Below are positions 53,657 to 63,174 of a stretch of DNA of 64,000 nt, in pieces. The notes beneath the pieces were generated by a model, which saw only the letters and a program-made list of their open reading frames with translations, had not been told where the DNA came from and made no database searches. Each line of letters opens with the position of its first letter. Position 1 is the first letter of the stretch. This DNA comes from Ypsolopha sequella. Taxonomy: Eukaryota > Arthropoda > Insecta > Lepidoptera > Ypsolophidae. The position numbers were made by a program, and so were the translations under genes. The DNA lies in contig CAKOHE010000044.1 in assembly GCA_934047225.1 (NCBI GenBank), positions 496,001 to 560,000 on the forward strand, read 5' to 3'.

Positions 53657-53703
53657 TATTAAATAAATTTGTGGGATAGTACAAGTGATTTTCTGTTCAT
53701 TAT

Positions 53704-53914
53704 ATAAATGTTATACTTTTTTTCCACTGTTTAACGGCTCTGGATACAGTCCTTTTGAGCCAATTATAATTTAAAGTTCACAAGATTATATTTGTTTTAT
53801 TTCCTCACACTATGCATTGAAAAACGTAGTATGATACACGGGCGTAAGAGCAATAAATTACTCGGTTACGTATAATTATTCCTTTGCGCCCTTGTAGCAT
53901 AAACTACTATTATT
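53704..53914 (+). repeat. 0.4-kb repeat family, copy E, right half
   Basis: Resumes the repeat after the Penelope element, from 'ataaatgttatactttttt' to 'gtagcataaactactattat', with the central hairpin partly lost. Confidence 0.88.
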
Positions 53915-54261
53915 TTGCGGCACAGGCAAATAGAGCCGATCGAACAGAACCGGAGCAAGGCGTCACATAAATTCTTTCTTTCTAAATTCTTTATTCCACA
54001 AAACAACAGTTATATGTACAACAGGTGAACTTAATGCTAAAAGCATTTGCTCCCAGTCAACCCGAAAGAAAGCACAAGAAAGTTACAGAGACTGGTGTGC
54101 AATTTTAAACAAAAAAATAAAAATACATTTATGTTCTGATAAATAAGTTTTGTTATTAAATATTAATAATATAAAAAGTAAGCTAGAAAAAAATATATTA
54201 ATATATGAAAATAATATACTACATAAATATTTATAACGTTTCGAATATGTATATATGAATA

Positions 54262-54533
54262 TATAAGGTCTTTCAATTTAAATGGAAAGTAATTTAGGAG
54301 GTGATTCAGTATCGTTAATACATCACATTCCACTACAAAGCACTTTTTTTGCGCGAACTTTTTTTTCACTTCTCAGTATATAGTGGTCCGATCAGCTGAC
54401 TCAATTTGTATGGACATGGGCAAGTGAAGAAAAAGTTCGCGCAAAAAAAAGTACATTTCATTGGACTGTGATGTATTAACGATACTGAATCACCTCCTAA
54501 ATTACTTTCCATTTAAATTGAAAGGCCTTATAT
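54262..54533. mobile_element. Fold-back MITE 'aaggtctttcaatttaaatg'
   Basis: The termini TATAAGG(T/C)CTTTCAATTTAAA extend through 'gattcagtatcgttaataca' to arms of about 65 bp, and a second inner pair 'agttcgcgcaaaaaaa' follows. AT-repeat sequence on both sides hides the target duplication. Confidence 0.78.
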
Positions 54534-54546
54534 ATAAAAATATATT

Positions 54547-54795
54547 TAGGCGGGCATCGTCGCACGCACGACAAATTTCAATCTCAAATTGATGTTGATG
54601 AAAATGAGAATTACGCGGTAGACCCGCAGGGGCTCTACCGCGTAATTCTCATTTCTATCAACTTCAAGCAAATGCATGCGAAATTCGACGCGTGCAAAAG
54701 AGATGGCATGTTAGGCGGGCGTCGTCGCACGCACGTCAAATTTCAATCTCAAGTTGATGTTGATGAAAATGAGAATTACGCGGTAGACCCGCAGG
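54547..54795. mobile_element. One and a half tandem copies of the 'ctaccgcgtaattctcatt' MITE
   Basis: A right half (54,547-54,630) runs into a full copy (54,628-54,795). They share a GACCCGCAGGGGCTC junction, so the two termini overlap. Compare the single copy at 48,262. Confidence 0.72.
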
Positions 54796-55239
54796 AACAA
54801 GGTTCAATGATCACCAACCAAGCCCCCATCACGAATCCAGGCGGCCGACCAAATCCCATCATATATACTACATACTAATAGGTTACATATATAAATACAT
54901 GCCTACCTCCGACAAACCGAATTATCACCGTAACCCAAGTATAAAAAAACAGGTAATTCAAAAAAATTACACTCTCTTCTTCACACCGAACTACTTTTCC
55001 AACTAACAGAAACGTGCAAATGAAAAATAAATATTGTCACATTATTTGTGAGCATGTTCTATTATGAAAGTGTGACAGTATGAAGTGTATGTGGTCTATC
55101 GATACACAAGTGTAAAAGGATAAATAGTGCATATTCCAAGTGTCTAACATATTGCATGTAACAAGTGAGTAAATGAGTCCCACTCACACTAGAGTGTAGA
55201 TAGAGCGGAAAAGCTCAAATGAGCCTCTTAACCGGTCGG

Positions 55240-55595
55240 CCATAGCTTCAGGCTTCAAGAGGCGCGCCAAGCGGTTCTTCTTGCGATGGCGCCGGCGGAG
55301 AGAACAAATGTATGAAGTTGTATAGGGCCGGCCATGAGTCGCCGCTCGCGCACCTTGTCCAGCTTCGAGTGACTTGCGCTCTCTCGACGGGGCGATGTGC
55401 GGGGAGGCGGGGAGCCGCGCCAGTGATCGAGCGCACAAGACGAACATAATGTAAAGCGCTTTGAGTGAGCGAGCGCGCTACATCCGATGCGATGGAAGGC
55501 GCCGACACGGGTGTCGTGGCAGGGCAAAGTCCGTTGCAAAAACCGCCGGGAAGCGCAGCAAGAAGCGCCGCCAGAAGCCTGAAGCTATGGCCGAG
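55240..55595. repeat. GC-rich imperfect inverted repeat
   Basis: 'gccatagcttcaggcttc' is inverted at 55,575-55,592, with further partial pairing (CAAGAAG, GCGCC). Frames here lack known domains. A transposon end or a CpG-rich relic is possible. Confidence 0.5.
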
Positions 55596-55759
55596 GGTTT
55601 ACAACTTGCGTCATTCAACAGCGCATGATAGAAATGGCTTAGTGACATAGATAATACACCCAGAATAGATGCGCCACTCTCACTTCCATTGTGTATTGTT
55701 GTATAACCCTAAGTAATAGATGGCGTTATTTTAGTTCTTGAAAATGTCGCTAGATGTCA

Positions 55760-55905
55760 CTTTTTATTAATATAATTTTTCCAATCCATTTAAGTCTAAA
55801 AATAAATCATTTTATCCTTACATGAAAAATCTCACCGTATCGTAACATGACGAACTGAGAATTTCAATTAAGGATAAAAATGATTTATCTTTAAATGGAT
55901 CCCCC
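55760..55905. mobile_element. Fold-back MITE
   Basis: 'atccatttaa' and 'aataaatcattttatcctta' are inverted near 55,870-55,902. Confidence 0.6.
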
Positions 55906-56095
55906 ACTTACATATTTTATATATTTGCAGTTCAAGGAAATTAAACAAGGAATTAACTATGAAAACTTTTTTTAATGCACGAATCTACTAATCTACGAAT
56001 CTATCAAATCTACTAATTTTACCAAATAATATTTTATTCACCCCTTTTACCCAGCTGTGAGTAATGATATCTATTCCGAGACTCACAATGAATAT

Positions 56096-56310
56096 CTATA
56101 GATCAGTTTTATGAATTATGAAATTTTTCATGTTAATTGTCAAATCATTTTTGTTGAAGAATTCTTTGAGGCACGTCTGAACAACCTTGAACAATTCATT
56201 AAGGCATTCAGTAATATGCTCCGAAGGATGAGTAAGTGACCTTTTCCTAGAGTTAAGATTAAATCCTTTTCTTGAGGAGGTATTGTGCTCTTGCATGTCA
56301 TATTGCATAT
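56096..56310 (-). CDS. THAP-domain gene, exon 4 (C-terminus)
   Basis: Acceptor AAACTGTCAG. The split codon G|AT joins exon 3 in frame, then MQYDMQEHNTSSRKGFNLNS runs to ECLNELFKVVQTCLKEFFNK and a TAG stop. The last part looks helical and could be a short coiled or dimerisation region. Another acceptor-like stretch 60 bp upstream is a duplicate of the exon 3 start and would give an early stop. No polyadenylation site was assigned. Confidence 0.62.
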
Positions 56311-57105
56311 CTGACAGTTTTAAAAACTTTTGTTCTCATTTTTCTGGCTTGTTACTGAGGCCCGAGGGAGACGCTAAAAATATAATATTAAATACAGAAA
56401 TAGTAATAATAATAATGAATATACAGGCCCGGTGGATGCGCTGAAAAAGTAAAACTGCATTCAAAGAATCTTGTTATTTTTTTTAAATATTTAGCCAATT
56501 TTTTTTTTCAATTGATCAAACTAGCATATAATTTGTACTTTGGATGTCAACTAGAAGAAAACTGTTACTTTTTTAAATGTTTTTTTATTCGTATTATTAT
56601 TTTCTTGTAACAAAGATATTTTTTGTTCTTTTTTTATTATTTTTTTTTTGTTCCCCTCATTGTAGGAAGTACATAATTAAGTTTACAAGTTTACATCTTG
56701 TACAAGCTATCTAAATATATATATTCTGACACATACTGTTTTTTTCCTTCCATATTTTTGTATCAAAGAACAATGAGAAATAATTGTCAAACTCAAGAAG
56801 CTTTATTTACACATGTGTCAAAAATGAACTAGTCCCCAGAAAGATTAAAATGTTATTTAGCTGTATGAACTGCATTCTTATAAACATTATTTTATTTGGT
56901 AGCATATTCAGATGAACTCACACTATGAAGTTAATAACAAGAAAGTCATGTCGAGCCGCAAGAACGAGTCACATGGTTGACCCATAATAGCATTTTAGAC
57001 AATTAGCAAGAAATTTTACACTTATCACGTCTTGTCAAAAACGTCTTTGGAACACCCGTGCTCACCCCGCAGAAGGTGAGAAAATAATAGCATGTAGGTA
57101 TTTAC

Positions 57106-57204
57106 CTGTAGAAACTTGGCCATGTAATTCTTGTGAAGACAATGCATTTTCAATAAAAGGCTGTTTTGAATGAGACGACTGGTTACTGAAGCCCGAGGAA
57201 GACG
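57106..57204 (-). CDS. THAP-domain gene, exon 3
   Basis: Acceptor ATTTTCAG, donor CTACAG|GTAAAT. Enters and leaves in phase 1. Reads PSSSGFSNQSSHSKQPFIEN, then ALSSQELHGQVST, a serine-rich linker after the zinc domain. The phase agreement on both sides supports it. Confidence 0.62.
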
Positions 57205-57364
57205 CTGAAAATATAATAATAAAAGTTAATATACAGAAAATTTGTCATTGGATAAACAGAAAATGATCATAATTTAGTTACAACATTTGATCTGAATTAT
57301 TTAATTGATGGATATACAAATCAAGTCACAATAAAATACACTGCAACCATATCAAGTTACTTAC

Positions 57365-57568
57365 GGAGATTTAAAGTTGGAATACTATTCGCTGTCAGCC
57401 GTTTACTTGGTAGACAATACATTTTATCATAATGCCTGTGACACAATCTGATACTGTTGTATATGTATGCATTGCCCCTATTTTGTGTAGCTAAATCTAG
57501 CACTGATTTCCACAACTGAAATCTTTCTTCATGTGGATATTCATATGACGGAAAGTGATGAATAGGAA
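57365..57568 (-). CDS. THAP-domain gene, exon 2 (zinc-dependent DNA-binding domain)
   Basis: Acceptor TTGTTTCAG, donor CTCC|GTAAGT. Reads VPIHHFPSYEYPHEERFQLW, then RLCHRHYDKMYCLPSKRLTA and NSIPTLNLP. The order (FP segment, tryptophan, C-x2-H, then a proline in the PTLNLP end) is that of the C2CH THAP domain, which binds DNA. The two upstream zinc ligands come from exon 1 (KCHFGC). Confidence 0.82.
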
Positions 57569-57654
57569 CTGAAACAAACCAAATAATGCAAGATTAGTTT
57601 AGTAGTGTACCTATTACCAATGGTTTTTACTAAAATCTGTGATTTTATACATAC

Positions 57655-57703
57655 CATCAGATTCACATCCGAAATGACATTTTGTAAACGATCTTCTAGG
57701 CAT
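57655..57703 (-). CDS. THAP-domain gene, exon 1 (start)
   Basis: ATG at 57,703 gives MPRRSFTKCHFGCESD, then donor GATG|GTATGT in phase 1, which fits exon 2. MPRRS/MP-x-x-C-like starts and two early cysteines are typical of THAP proteins. The four exons total 567 bases, or 188 codons plus stop. The gene lies antisense to VWA8, probably within one of its introns. Its role is likely DNA binding; the exact family member is not identified. Confidence 0.72.
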
Positions 57704-58880
57704 TTTCGTAGGCAATTCGGTGTCCGGAGTCAGCAAGCACTATGTGACAGGTAAGCACTATATCACAAAAACCAAAAACTGCTAAAGTCGTCAAATTATT
57801 AGAGATATTAAGCAATTTACGAAATAAGATACCATTCAAACTGAAAATTTCGTTTCAAGTTCAAGAAAAATTGTCAACATCGGGGTTGCCAACGCTAATT
57901 TATCAAATTCCCGGTCAGAGCAGTGCTGCCAGTGGCAGACAGTCAAGAACAAGAAGTAGGTAACATTTTCACGACAAAATTAACATTTCCTTTAAAAATT
58001 AACATGTTTTTAATAGAAAATAGTGGTTTATGGTGGTTACATGACCGCTCTCTGTGCCACGCAGGTCACAAAATCAAGTGCGCAATTTCACAATATTTTT
58101 TTTTGTTTTATAGGAAACATAAAAACATTTGGTCGTAAAAGTAACATTTTTAATTGTATAGGTCAAAAGCATAGACATAGAATACTTTTTTAACTCAAAC
58201 ATGTGAAAATAAGTAACTTTGGAATATAATTTGTGGTTATCCTAGTCATTCCCATACGGAACAAGTTCAAAATAATCCTGGTTCAGAATCTCCTCACATC
58301 CAGATTTACTTTTATTTCTGCGTTTTTATACTACTATGATATATAATGTTAATTTAAGTTTAAAATAGTCCAAAATATTGAGATCTACAATTAAAATAAT
58401 TTCGCGCGATCAATTTGTCATTTCTCTTCAGGCGACCATCAATTCTTTAGATTGTACATAAATATTTAAGTGGCTCTAACTTTTTTTTATTAATGTTTTT
58501 ATTATGAAACAAGTTTTTATTCTTCTTCAATCTATCAAATTATCGGGGTTACATTAAAAGTCACCTGTAATTAAGTACTGTATACCGAGATATAATAAAA
58601 AGAACATCTGTGTGACTTATATCTCGAGAAAGGTAAGAGGTACGGTAAAATCTTATACGAGTATGACTAAAAATTCCCCGCAATTTGGGGAATTACTCAA
58701 AAATTGGCAACGCTGGTCATAATCATAATGCTGCCTCATAAAAATAAAAACAACAAAACTAACACAACGACATCTAGGTAGCTAAAAGTGTAACTAGCGT
58801 CCAAGTTTATGTTCCCTGTGTCTTAGATGGCAGAAGTTGTCGTACATTTTTTATTTTCTAATGCTAACAGGTAACATTCA
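57704..58880. other. Region between the THAP gene and the LINE
   Basis: The start of the THAP gene faces this region, so its promoter should lie here (57,704-58,000). No TATA box stands out. The short frame at 57,923-58,138 has no known domain. Confidence 0.4.
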
Positions 58881-58965
58881 CCCCCCTGCTTAGTGACGCG
58901 CGTGCGAGCATACAAGCGTGACGTGTGTGCAGGCGCTATCGATCGAGTAAGCCACTTTATTCGAA

Positions 58966-60249
58966 ATGGCTTCTACGGTGAAATGTAATACGTGTAACAT
59001 CGTAATAGATGAGTTGTTAGCATACGTGCAAAATAAAATATCAGTGATCGACGAGGATACACTCATAAGGATCTGTGTGTCGTCTTTTAAAAGCGAGGAC
59101 ATCAAGCGATCGAAGTCGTTACTTTATGACTCATTACCCACTGACAAACGAAAAATATTACGGAAGAAACAAGGCAAAGAAGGACGGGATATGGAGGATA
59201 TTGTCTCTCTTCTTAAGGGATCAGATCCAGAGATAATACCAGTTTTTGTGGCCAAAGATTTGGAAAAACTGCCGCCGGTCCTGTTTGACCATCTTGACGT
59301 CACACAGCTCCTAAAGGATTTGTTGTTTCTTCAGAACGAACTTAAGGACATGAAAACAAGATTTGTCACGTCTGAACAATTGGAGGAACTGAAAATGGAC
59401 ATAAAAAAGATGAAGATGATGACCACTGCAGATCAGTCAACTCCAAATATGTATCGTTGTATGCAAAATGTTAACACCCGCCGTGGTGCTTACAGAGAGT
59501 GTGGACCGATTGGTCTTTCAAATTTCGACTTGACATTGGCAGAGAAGACTAGTATTGAATCAAGTTCTCCGTCTCTTAATGAAAATAACGGTAGAAATCA
59601 GCAAGATCAGTCATTTGTTTCGTGTCAGCAGCAGAACAGCCGTGCATCTGTTATCGAGACGGTGCGAGCGAGAGCGCATGAGTCAGTATTAGAGCAAGAA
59701 ACTGCGGTGGAAGCGGCGGAATCAGCTAATCAATCAACCGGTTTGGCGAGCGAGACGCTCACACATCAGCTGTTAGATACAGCTATACATAGTGCCGCAA
59801 ATAACAACAACACACCCGCTGATAACAAGCGATCCTATGTAGACACGATGAAAACAGAGGGCGAATGGAAGAAAGTAACCCGACGAAAACCTAAAAATAA
59901 TTACCGTTATCTGGGTAAGACTGGCAGCTGTAGTGAAAGCGAGGGAAAGTTTAGGGCGGCTGAATCGAAAATACCGATTTTTATTACCAGAGTCCACAAG
60001 GAAACCACTGACCTTGATATACGGGATTATATACAGAGAAAAACACTAGAAAGTGTTAAGCTAGAAAAAGTCTATTTTAAAGAAGAAAAAAGCTATAACG
60101 CGTACAAATTTTTCGTGTCTGAAGGAAAATTACCAATGTTTCTGGATGAAAAACTATGGCCGCAAGGAGTAATTTTTCGACGTTTCGTGCATTTTAGGCA
60201 ACGAGATATGAACGGTGGTCACACTGTAAACGGCCCTATAAAATTATAA
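58966..60249 (+). CDS. LINE ORF1 protein
   Basis: 427 codons starting MASTVKCNTCNIVIDELLAY. A pair of cysteines (CNTC) opens the protein. A lysine-rich, probably coiled region follows (LLFLQNELKDMKTRFVTSEQ, LKMDIKKMKMM), then a glutamine/serine-rich middle and a basic C-terminal part (WKKVTRRKPKNNYRY). The end (PIFITRVHKETTDLDIRDYI) looks like a compact RNA-binding-type fold, as in other ORF1 proteins. It should bind the element's RNA. It ends two bases before the ORF2 start. I see no zinc knuckle of the gag type. Confidence 0.78.
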   Translation: MASTVKCNTCNIVIDELLAYVQNKISVIDEDTLIRICVSSFKSEDIKRSKSLLYDSLPTDKRKILRKKQGKEGRDMEDIVSLLKGSDPEIIPVFVAKDLEKLPPVLFDHLDVTQLLKDLLFLQNELKDMKTRFVTSEQLEELKMDIKKMKMMTTADQSTPNMYRCMQNVNTRRGAYRECGPIGLSNFDLTLAEKTSIESSSPSLNENNGRNQQDQSFVSCQQQNSRASVIETVRARAHESVLEQETAVEAAESANQSTGLASETLTHQLLDTAIHSAANNNNTPADNKRSYVDTMKTEGEWKKVTRRKPKNNYRYLGKTGSCSESEGKFRAAESKIPIFITRVHKETTDLDIRDYIQRKTLESVKLEKVYFKEEKSYNAYKFFVSEGKLPMFLDEKLWPQGVIFRRFVHFRQRDMNGGHTVNGPIKL

Positions 60250-60251
60250 TT

Positions 60252-63050
60252 ATGGCTAGTTCGCTATATAAATTAGTCAGTTTTAACTGTAAAAATGTGA
60301 AACGTTCAATCGAGAGTATTCGAGAACTATGTCAGACATCAGACATAATTGCGTTACAGGAAACGTGGTTGATGCCAGATGAGCTCCCGTTTCTCAGCAC
60401 CATTGACCTGGACTACGAAACCACGGGTACCTCATCTGTAGACAAGGGGACAGGAATGCTCCGGGGCAGACCATACGGTGGAGTCGCTATACTATGGAAC
60501 AAACGTATATTTCAGAATGTGTCTGTCATACAGTGTGGTAATCCAAGAGTGTGTGCTATTAAAGTATCTATGGGCCAAAGGTCGTTCCTAGTGTTTAGTG
60601 TTTACATGCCTACTGATAAGGTGGAGAACTTAACGGATTTTACGGATTGTCTTGGCTTGGTAAGTGCTGTTGTTCACAATGACAATACAGAGTCAGTTTA
60701 CATACTAGGGGACTTCAACGCTCATCCGACTGAACTATTTTACAACGAGTTAACAAGTTTTTGTAAGGATCTCCAATGGACTTGTGCAGATGTAGATACA
60801 TTGGGGCTGTTGTCTGACACCTATACGTTTATCAGCGAGGCGCATGGTTCTAGGCGCTGGCTAGATCATTGCGTAGCCACAAAGGCAGCGATGCGTTCTA
60901 TTGTGAATGTGTGTGTGAGATACGATGTTATGTGGTCTGACCATTTTCCGTTGATAATAGAGTGTAACCTGGATGTTATTAAGCCTAAAATATCACCTGA
61001 CATTAACAAAACATGTAACAAAGTAGTGTGGGGTGAAAGGAAACCTGAACAAATCAATGTATATAATAAGGAATGTCACAGGCAGCTAAGTCAGATAGAT
61101 TTTCCTAGTGAGTTGAGTGACTGTTGTGAACATATATGCAGTAATGTCTACCACAAAACTATTATTGACAGGATGTATAGAGACATAGTATATTCACTGA
61201 GCCGGGCGGCTACTGTTAGTCACTCTCTAAACACTTTTAAAAAGAAAAAGTTTGTAGTTGGATGGAACAAGCATGTGGGTGAAGCTCACCGGGAGGCTAG
61301 GTATGACTTTCACACATGGGTATGGTTTGGTAAACCAAAATCGGGACATGTGTATGATAAAATGACTGAGAGCCGGAAAATTTTCAAAGCTCGATTAAAA
61401 TGGTGTCAAAACCATGAAAACCAAATAAGGATGGACATAATAGCATATCATCATTCAAAACAAGATTTTCGTAGGTTTTGGAAGTCCACCAACAAGTTAA
61501 ATAGCAAGCCCGGTCTCCCTGTGAGTGTCGATGGTTTAAATGACCATAAGTGTATAGCTGAGAGGTTCAAGGAACATTTTGCTGTTAAATCGCCTCTGGG
61601 GCCATCACAGTCGGTGTTTGGTGCTGAGCATAGTGGTAAGGAGCTACGTACTAGATTTACAGCTAAAGATGTTAGTGTGGCTATAAGATCTATGTCGAGG
61701 GGAAAATCTCCTGGCCATGACGGGCTCAGTATCGAACATCTTCAACACGCCGGCCCACATCTAAATAGAACGTTAGCTATGTTCTATACACTTTGTATAG
61801 GACACTCGTACTTACCTGCCGAAATGACAAAGACTGTGGTGGTGCCAATTGTGAAAAATAAAACGGGTGATATAGGTGACAAGAACAACTATAGGCCAAT
61901 TTCACTGGCAACTATTGTGGCTAAAGTACTGGATAGTTTGCTTAATTCACAATTAGACAAATATCTAACATTACACGATAACCAGTTCGGTTTCAGACCA
62001 GGATTGTCGACAGATACTGCCATATTGTGTTTAAAGCAGACTGTCCGGTATTATACAAATCGAAAAACACCTATTTATGCTTGTTTCCTCGATCTATCGA
62101 AGGCATTCGACTTGGTTTGCTACGACATCTTATGGCGTAAATTTGAAGAACTACAGATACCAATAGAGTTAAATAATATCTTTAAATTCTGGTATCAAAG
62201 TCAAGTCAATGTTGTTAAATGGTCGAATGCTTTCTCGGAGCCGTATGGGTTGGAGTGCGGGGTGAGGCAGGGGGGCCTGTCCTCGCCAAAGCTCTTTAAC
62301 CTGTACGTTAATGCACTAATAGAGGAGCTCAGCGGCACCAGGGTCGGCTGTCATATTGACAGGATATGTCTTAATAATATTAGTTACGCAGATGACATGG
62401 TGCTGCTGAGTGCCTCTGTCTGTGGTCTCAACAAGCTGTTAGGCATTTGTGAAAAATATGCTGCAAGCCATGGCCTGAAGTATAATGAAAATAAAAGTGA
62501 ATGCATTGTGTTTCAGGCAGGGAGCAAATGTCCATCTAATGTTCCACCAATAAAATTGAATGGACGCCCACTAAAAATGGTGGAACAGTTTAAATATCTG
62601 GGTCATATAATAACATCCGATCTGAAGGACAATGCAGATATTGAAAGGGAGCGCAGGGCGTTGTCTGTCAGAGCGAACATGATAGCTCGCAGATTTGCTC
62701 GTTGTTCCACTGAAGCTAAGATCACTCTTTTTAGAGCTTATTGTACATCCTTTTACACGAGCAGTCTGTGGGTCGACTATACGCAAAGACAGTACAGCGC
62801 TCTGCGCGTTCAATATAACAACGCGTTCAGGATGCTGATGGGGCTTCCCCGGTTCTGCAGTGCGTCGGGAATGTTCGCGGAAGGGCGAGTAGATTGCTTC
62901 TACGCGACCATGCGCAAACGGTGCGTATCCCTGGTAGGCAGAGTTCGGGCCAGTACCAATGGCATCCTGAGCATGTTCGCGAGCAGGTTTGATTTTCAGT
63001 ACATGAACCATTGTACGATGATTCATGTACTGAAAAATAAAAATATGTAA
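60252..63050 (+). CDS. LINE ORF2: endonuclease and reverse transcriptase
   Basis: 932 codons without a stop. The APE-type endonuclease comes first: SFNCKNVKR, ALQETW, YGGVAILW, FSVYMP, ILGDFNAHP and SDHFPL. The reverse transcriptase follows: SRGKSPGHDGLSIEHLQ, NNYRPISLATIVAKVLDS, NQFGFRPGLSTDTAI, CFLDLSKAFDLV, CGVRQGGLSSPKLFNLYVNA and the catalytic NISYADDMVLLS. Catalytic residues of both enzymes are present. The ATG follows the ORF1 stop by two bases, suggesting reinitiation. The C-terminal part has a cysteine pattern seen in many such ORF2 proteins. An intact length and domain order suggest a copy that could still be active. Confidence 0.93.
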   Translation: MASSLYKLVSFNCKNVKRSIESIRELCQTSDIIALQETWLMPDELPFLSTIDLDYETTGTSSVDKGTGMLRGRPYGGVAILWNKRIFQNVSVIQCGNPRVCAIKVSMGQRSFLVFSVYMPTDKVENLTDFTDCLGLVSAVVHNDNTESVYILGDFNAHPTELFYNELTSFCKDLQWTCADVDTLGLLSDTYTFISEAHGSRRWLDHCVATKAAMRSIVNVCVRYDVMWSDHFPLIIECNLDVIKPKISPDINKTCNKVVWGERKPEQINVYNKECHRQLSQIDFPSELSDCCEHICSNVYHKTIIDRMYRDIVYSLSRAATVSHSLNTFKKKKFVVGWNKHVGEAHREARYDFHTWVWFGKPKSGHVYDKMTESRKIFKARLKWCQNHENQIRMDIIAYHHSKQDFRRFWKSTNKLNSKPGLPVSVDGLNDHKCIAERFKEHFAVKSPLGPSQSVFGAEHSGKELRTRFTAKDVSVAIRSMSRGKSPGHDGLSIEHLQHAGPHLNRTLAMFYTLCIGHSYLPAEMTKTVVVPIVKNKTGDIGDKNNYRPISLATIVAKVLDSLLNSQLDKYLTLHDNQFGFRPGLSTDTAILCLKQTVRYYTNRKTPIYACFLDLSKAFDLVCYDILWRKFEELQIPIELNNIFKFWYQSQVNVVKWSNAFSEPYGLECGVRQGGLSSPKLFNLYVNALIEELSGTRVGCHIDRICLNNISYADDMVLLSASVCGLNKLLGICEKYAASHGLKYNENKSECIVFQAGSKCPSNVPPIKLNGRPLKMVEQFKYLGHIITSDLKDNADIERERRALSVRANMIARRFARCSTEAKITLFRAYCTSFYTSSLWVDYTQRQYSALRVQYNNAFRMLMGLPRFCSASGMFAEGRVDCFYATMRKRCVSLVGRVRASTNGILSMFASRFDFQYMNHCTMIHVLKNKNM

Positions 63051-63174
63051 ATATAGGTTTATGTTACTAACAATAGGTTAAGCAGTTTTATTTTTCTTAC
63101 TAACACTATTGTAGATACTGTGTGTGTTATATGGCTTTATGGTGGCCGAAATAAATGAATTATTATTATTATTA

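Larger units (their letters stand above)
50531..53703 (-). mobile_element. Penelope-like element with two inverted 3' ends and 12-bp TSD
   Basis: ATAAATGTTATA flanks both ends (50,519-50,530; 53,704-53,715). The main copy is on the minus strand and encodes reverse transcriptase and GIY-YIG endonuclease. Its 5' end is missing. At 52,912/52,913 it is joined to an inverted copy of its own last 790 bp (right arm 52,913-53,703, left arm 50,573-51,366), almost identical by eye. The left end carries 42 extra bases that the right end lacks. Partial inverted copies and variable-length target duplications are known for Penelope elements. Confidence 0.93.
58880..63174 (+). mobile_element. Two-ORF non-LTR retrotransposon (CR1/Jockey-like), apparently complete
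   Basis: ORF1 (58,966-60,249) and ORF2 (60,252-63,050) are both open. The 3' end is an ATT repeat (about 63,160-63,174), typical of the CR1/L2 side of the LINE tree. The 5' border is not certain and is put at the GC-rich start of the leader. No target duplication was found. The insertion is in VWA8 sense orientation. Confidence 0.82.

Noticed and set aside
62571..63026. Minus-strand frame of 151 codons over the end of the LINE ORF2
   Set aside because: It is the complement of a clearly coding RT C-terminal region and has no family features.
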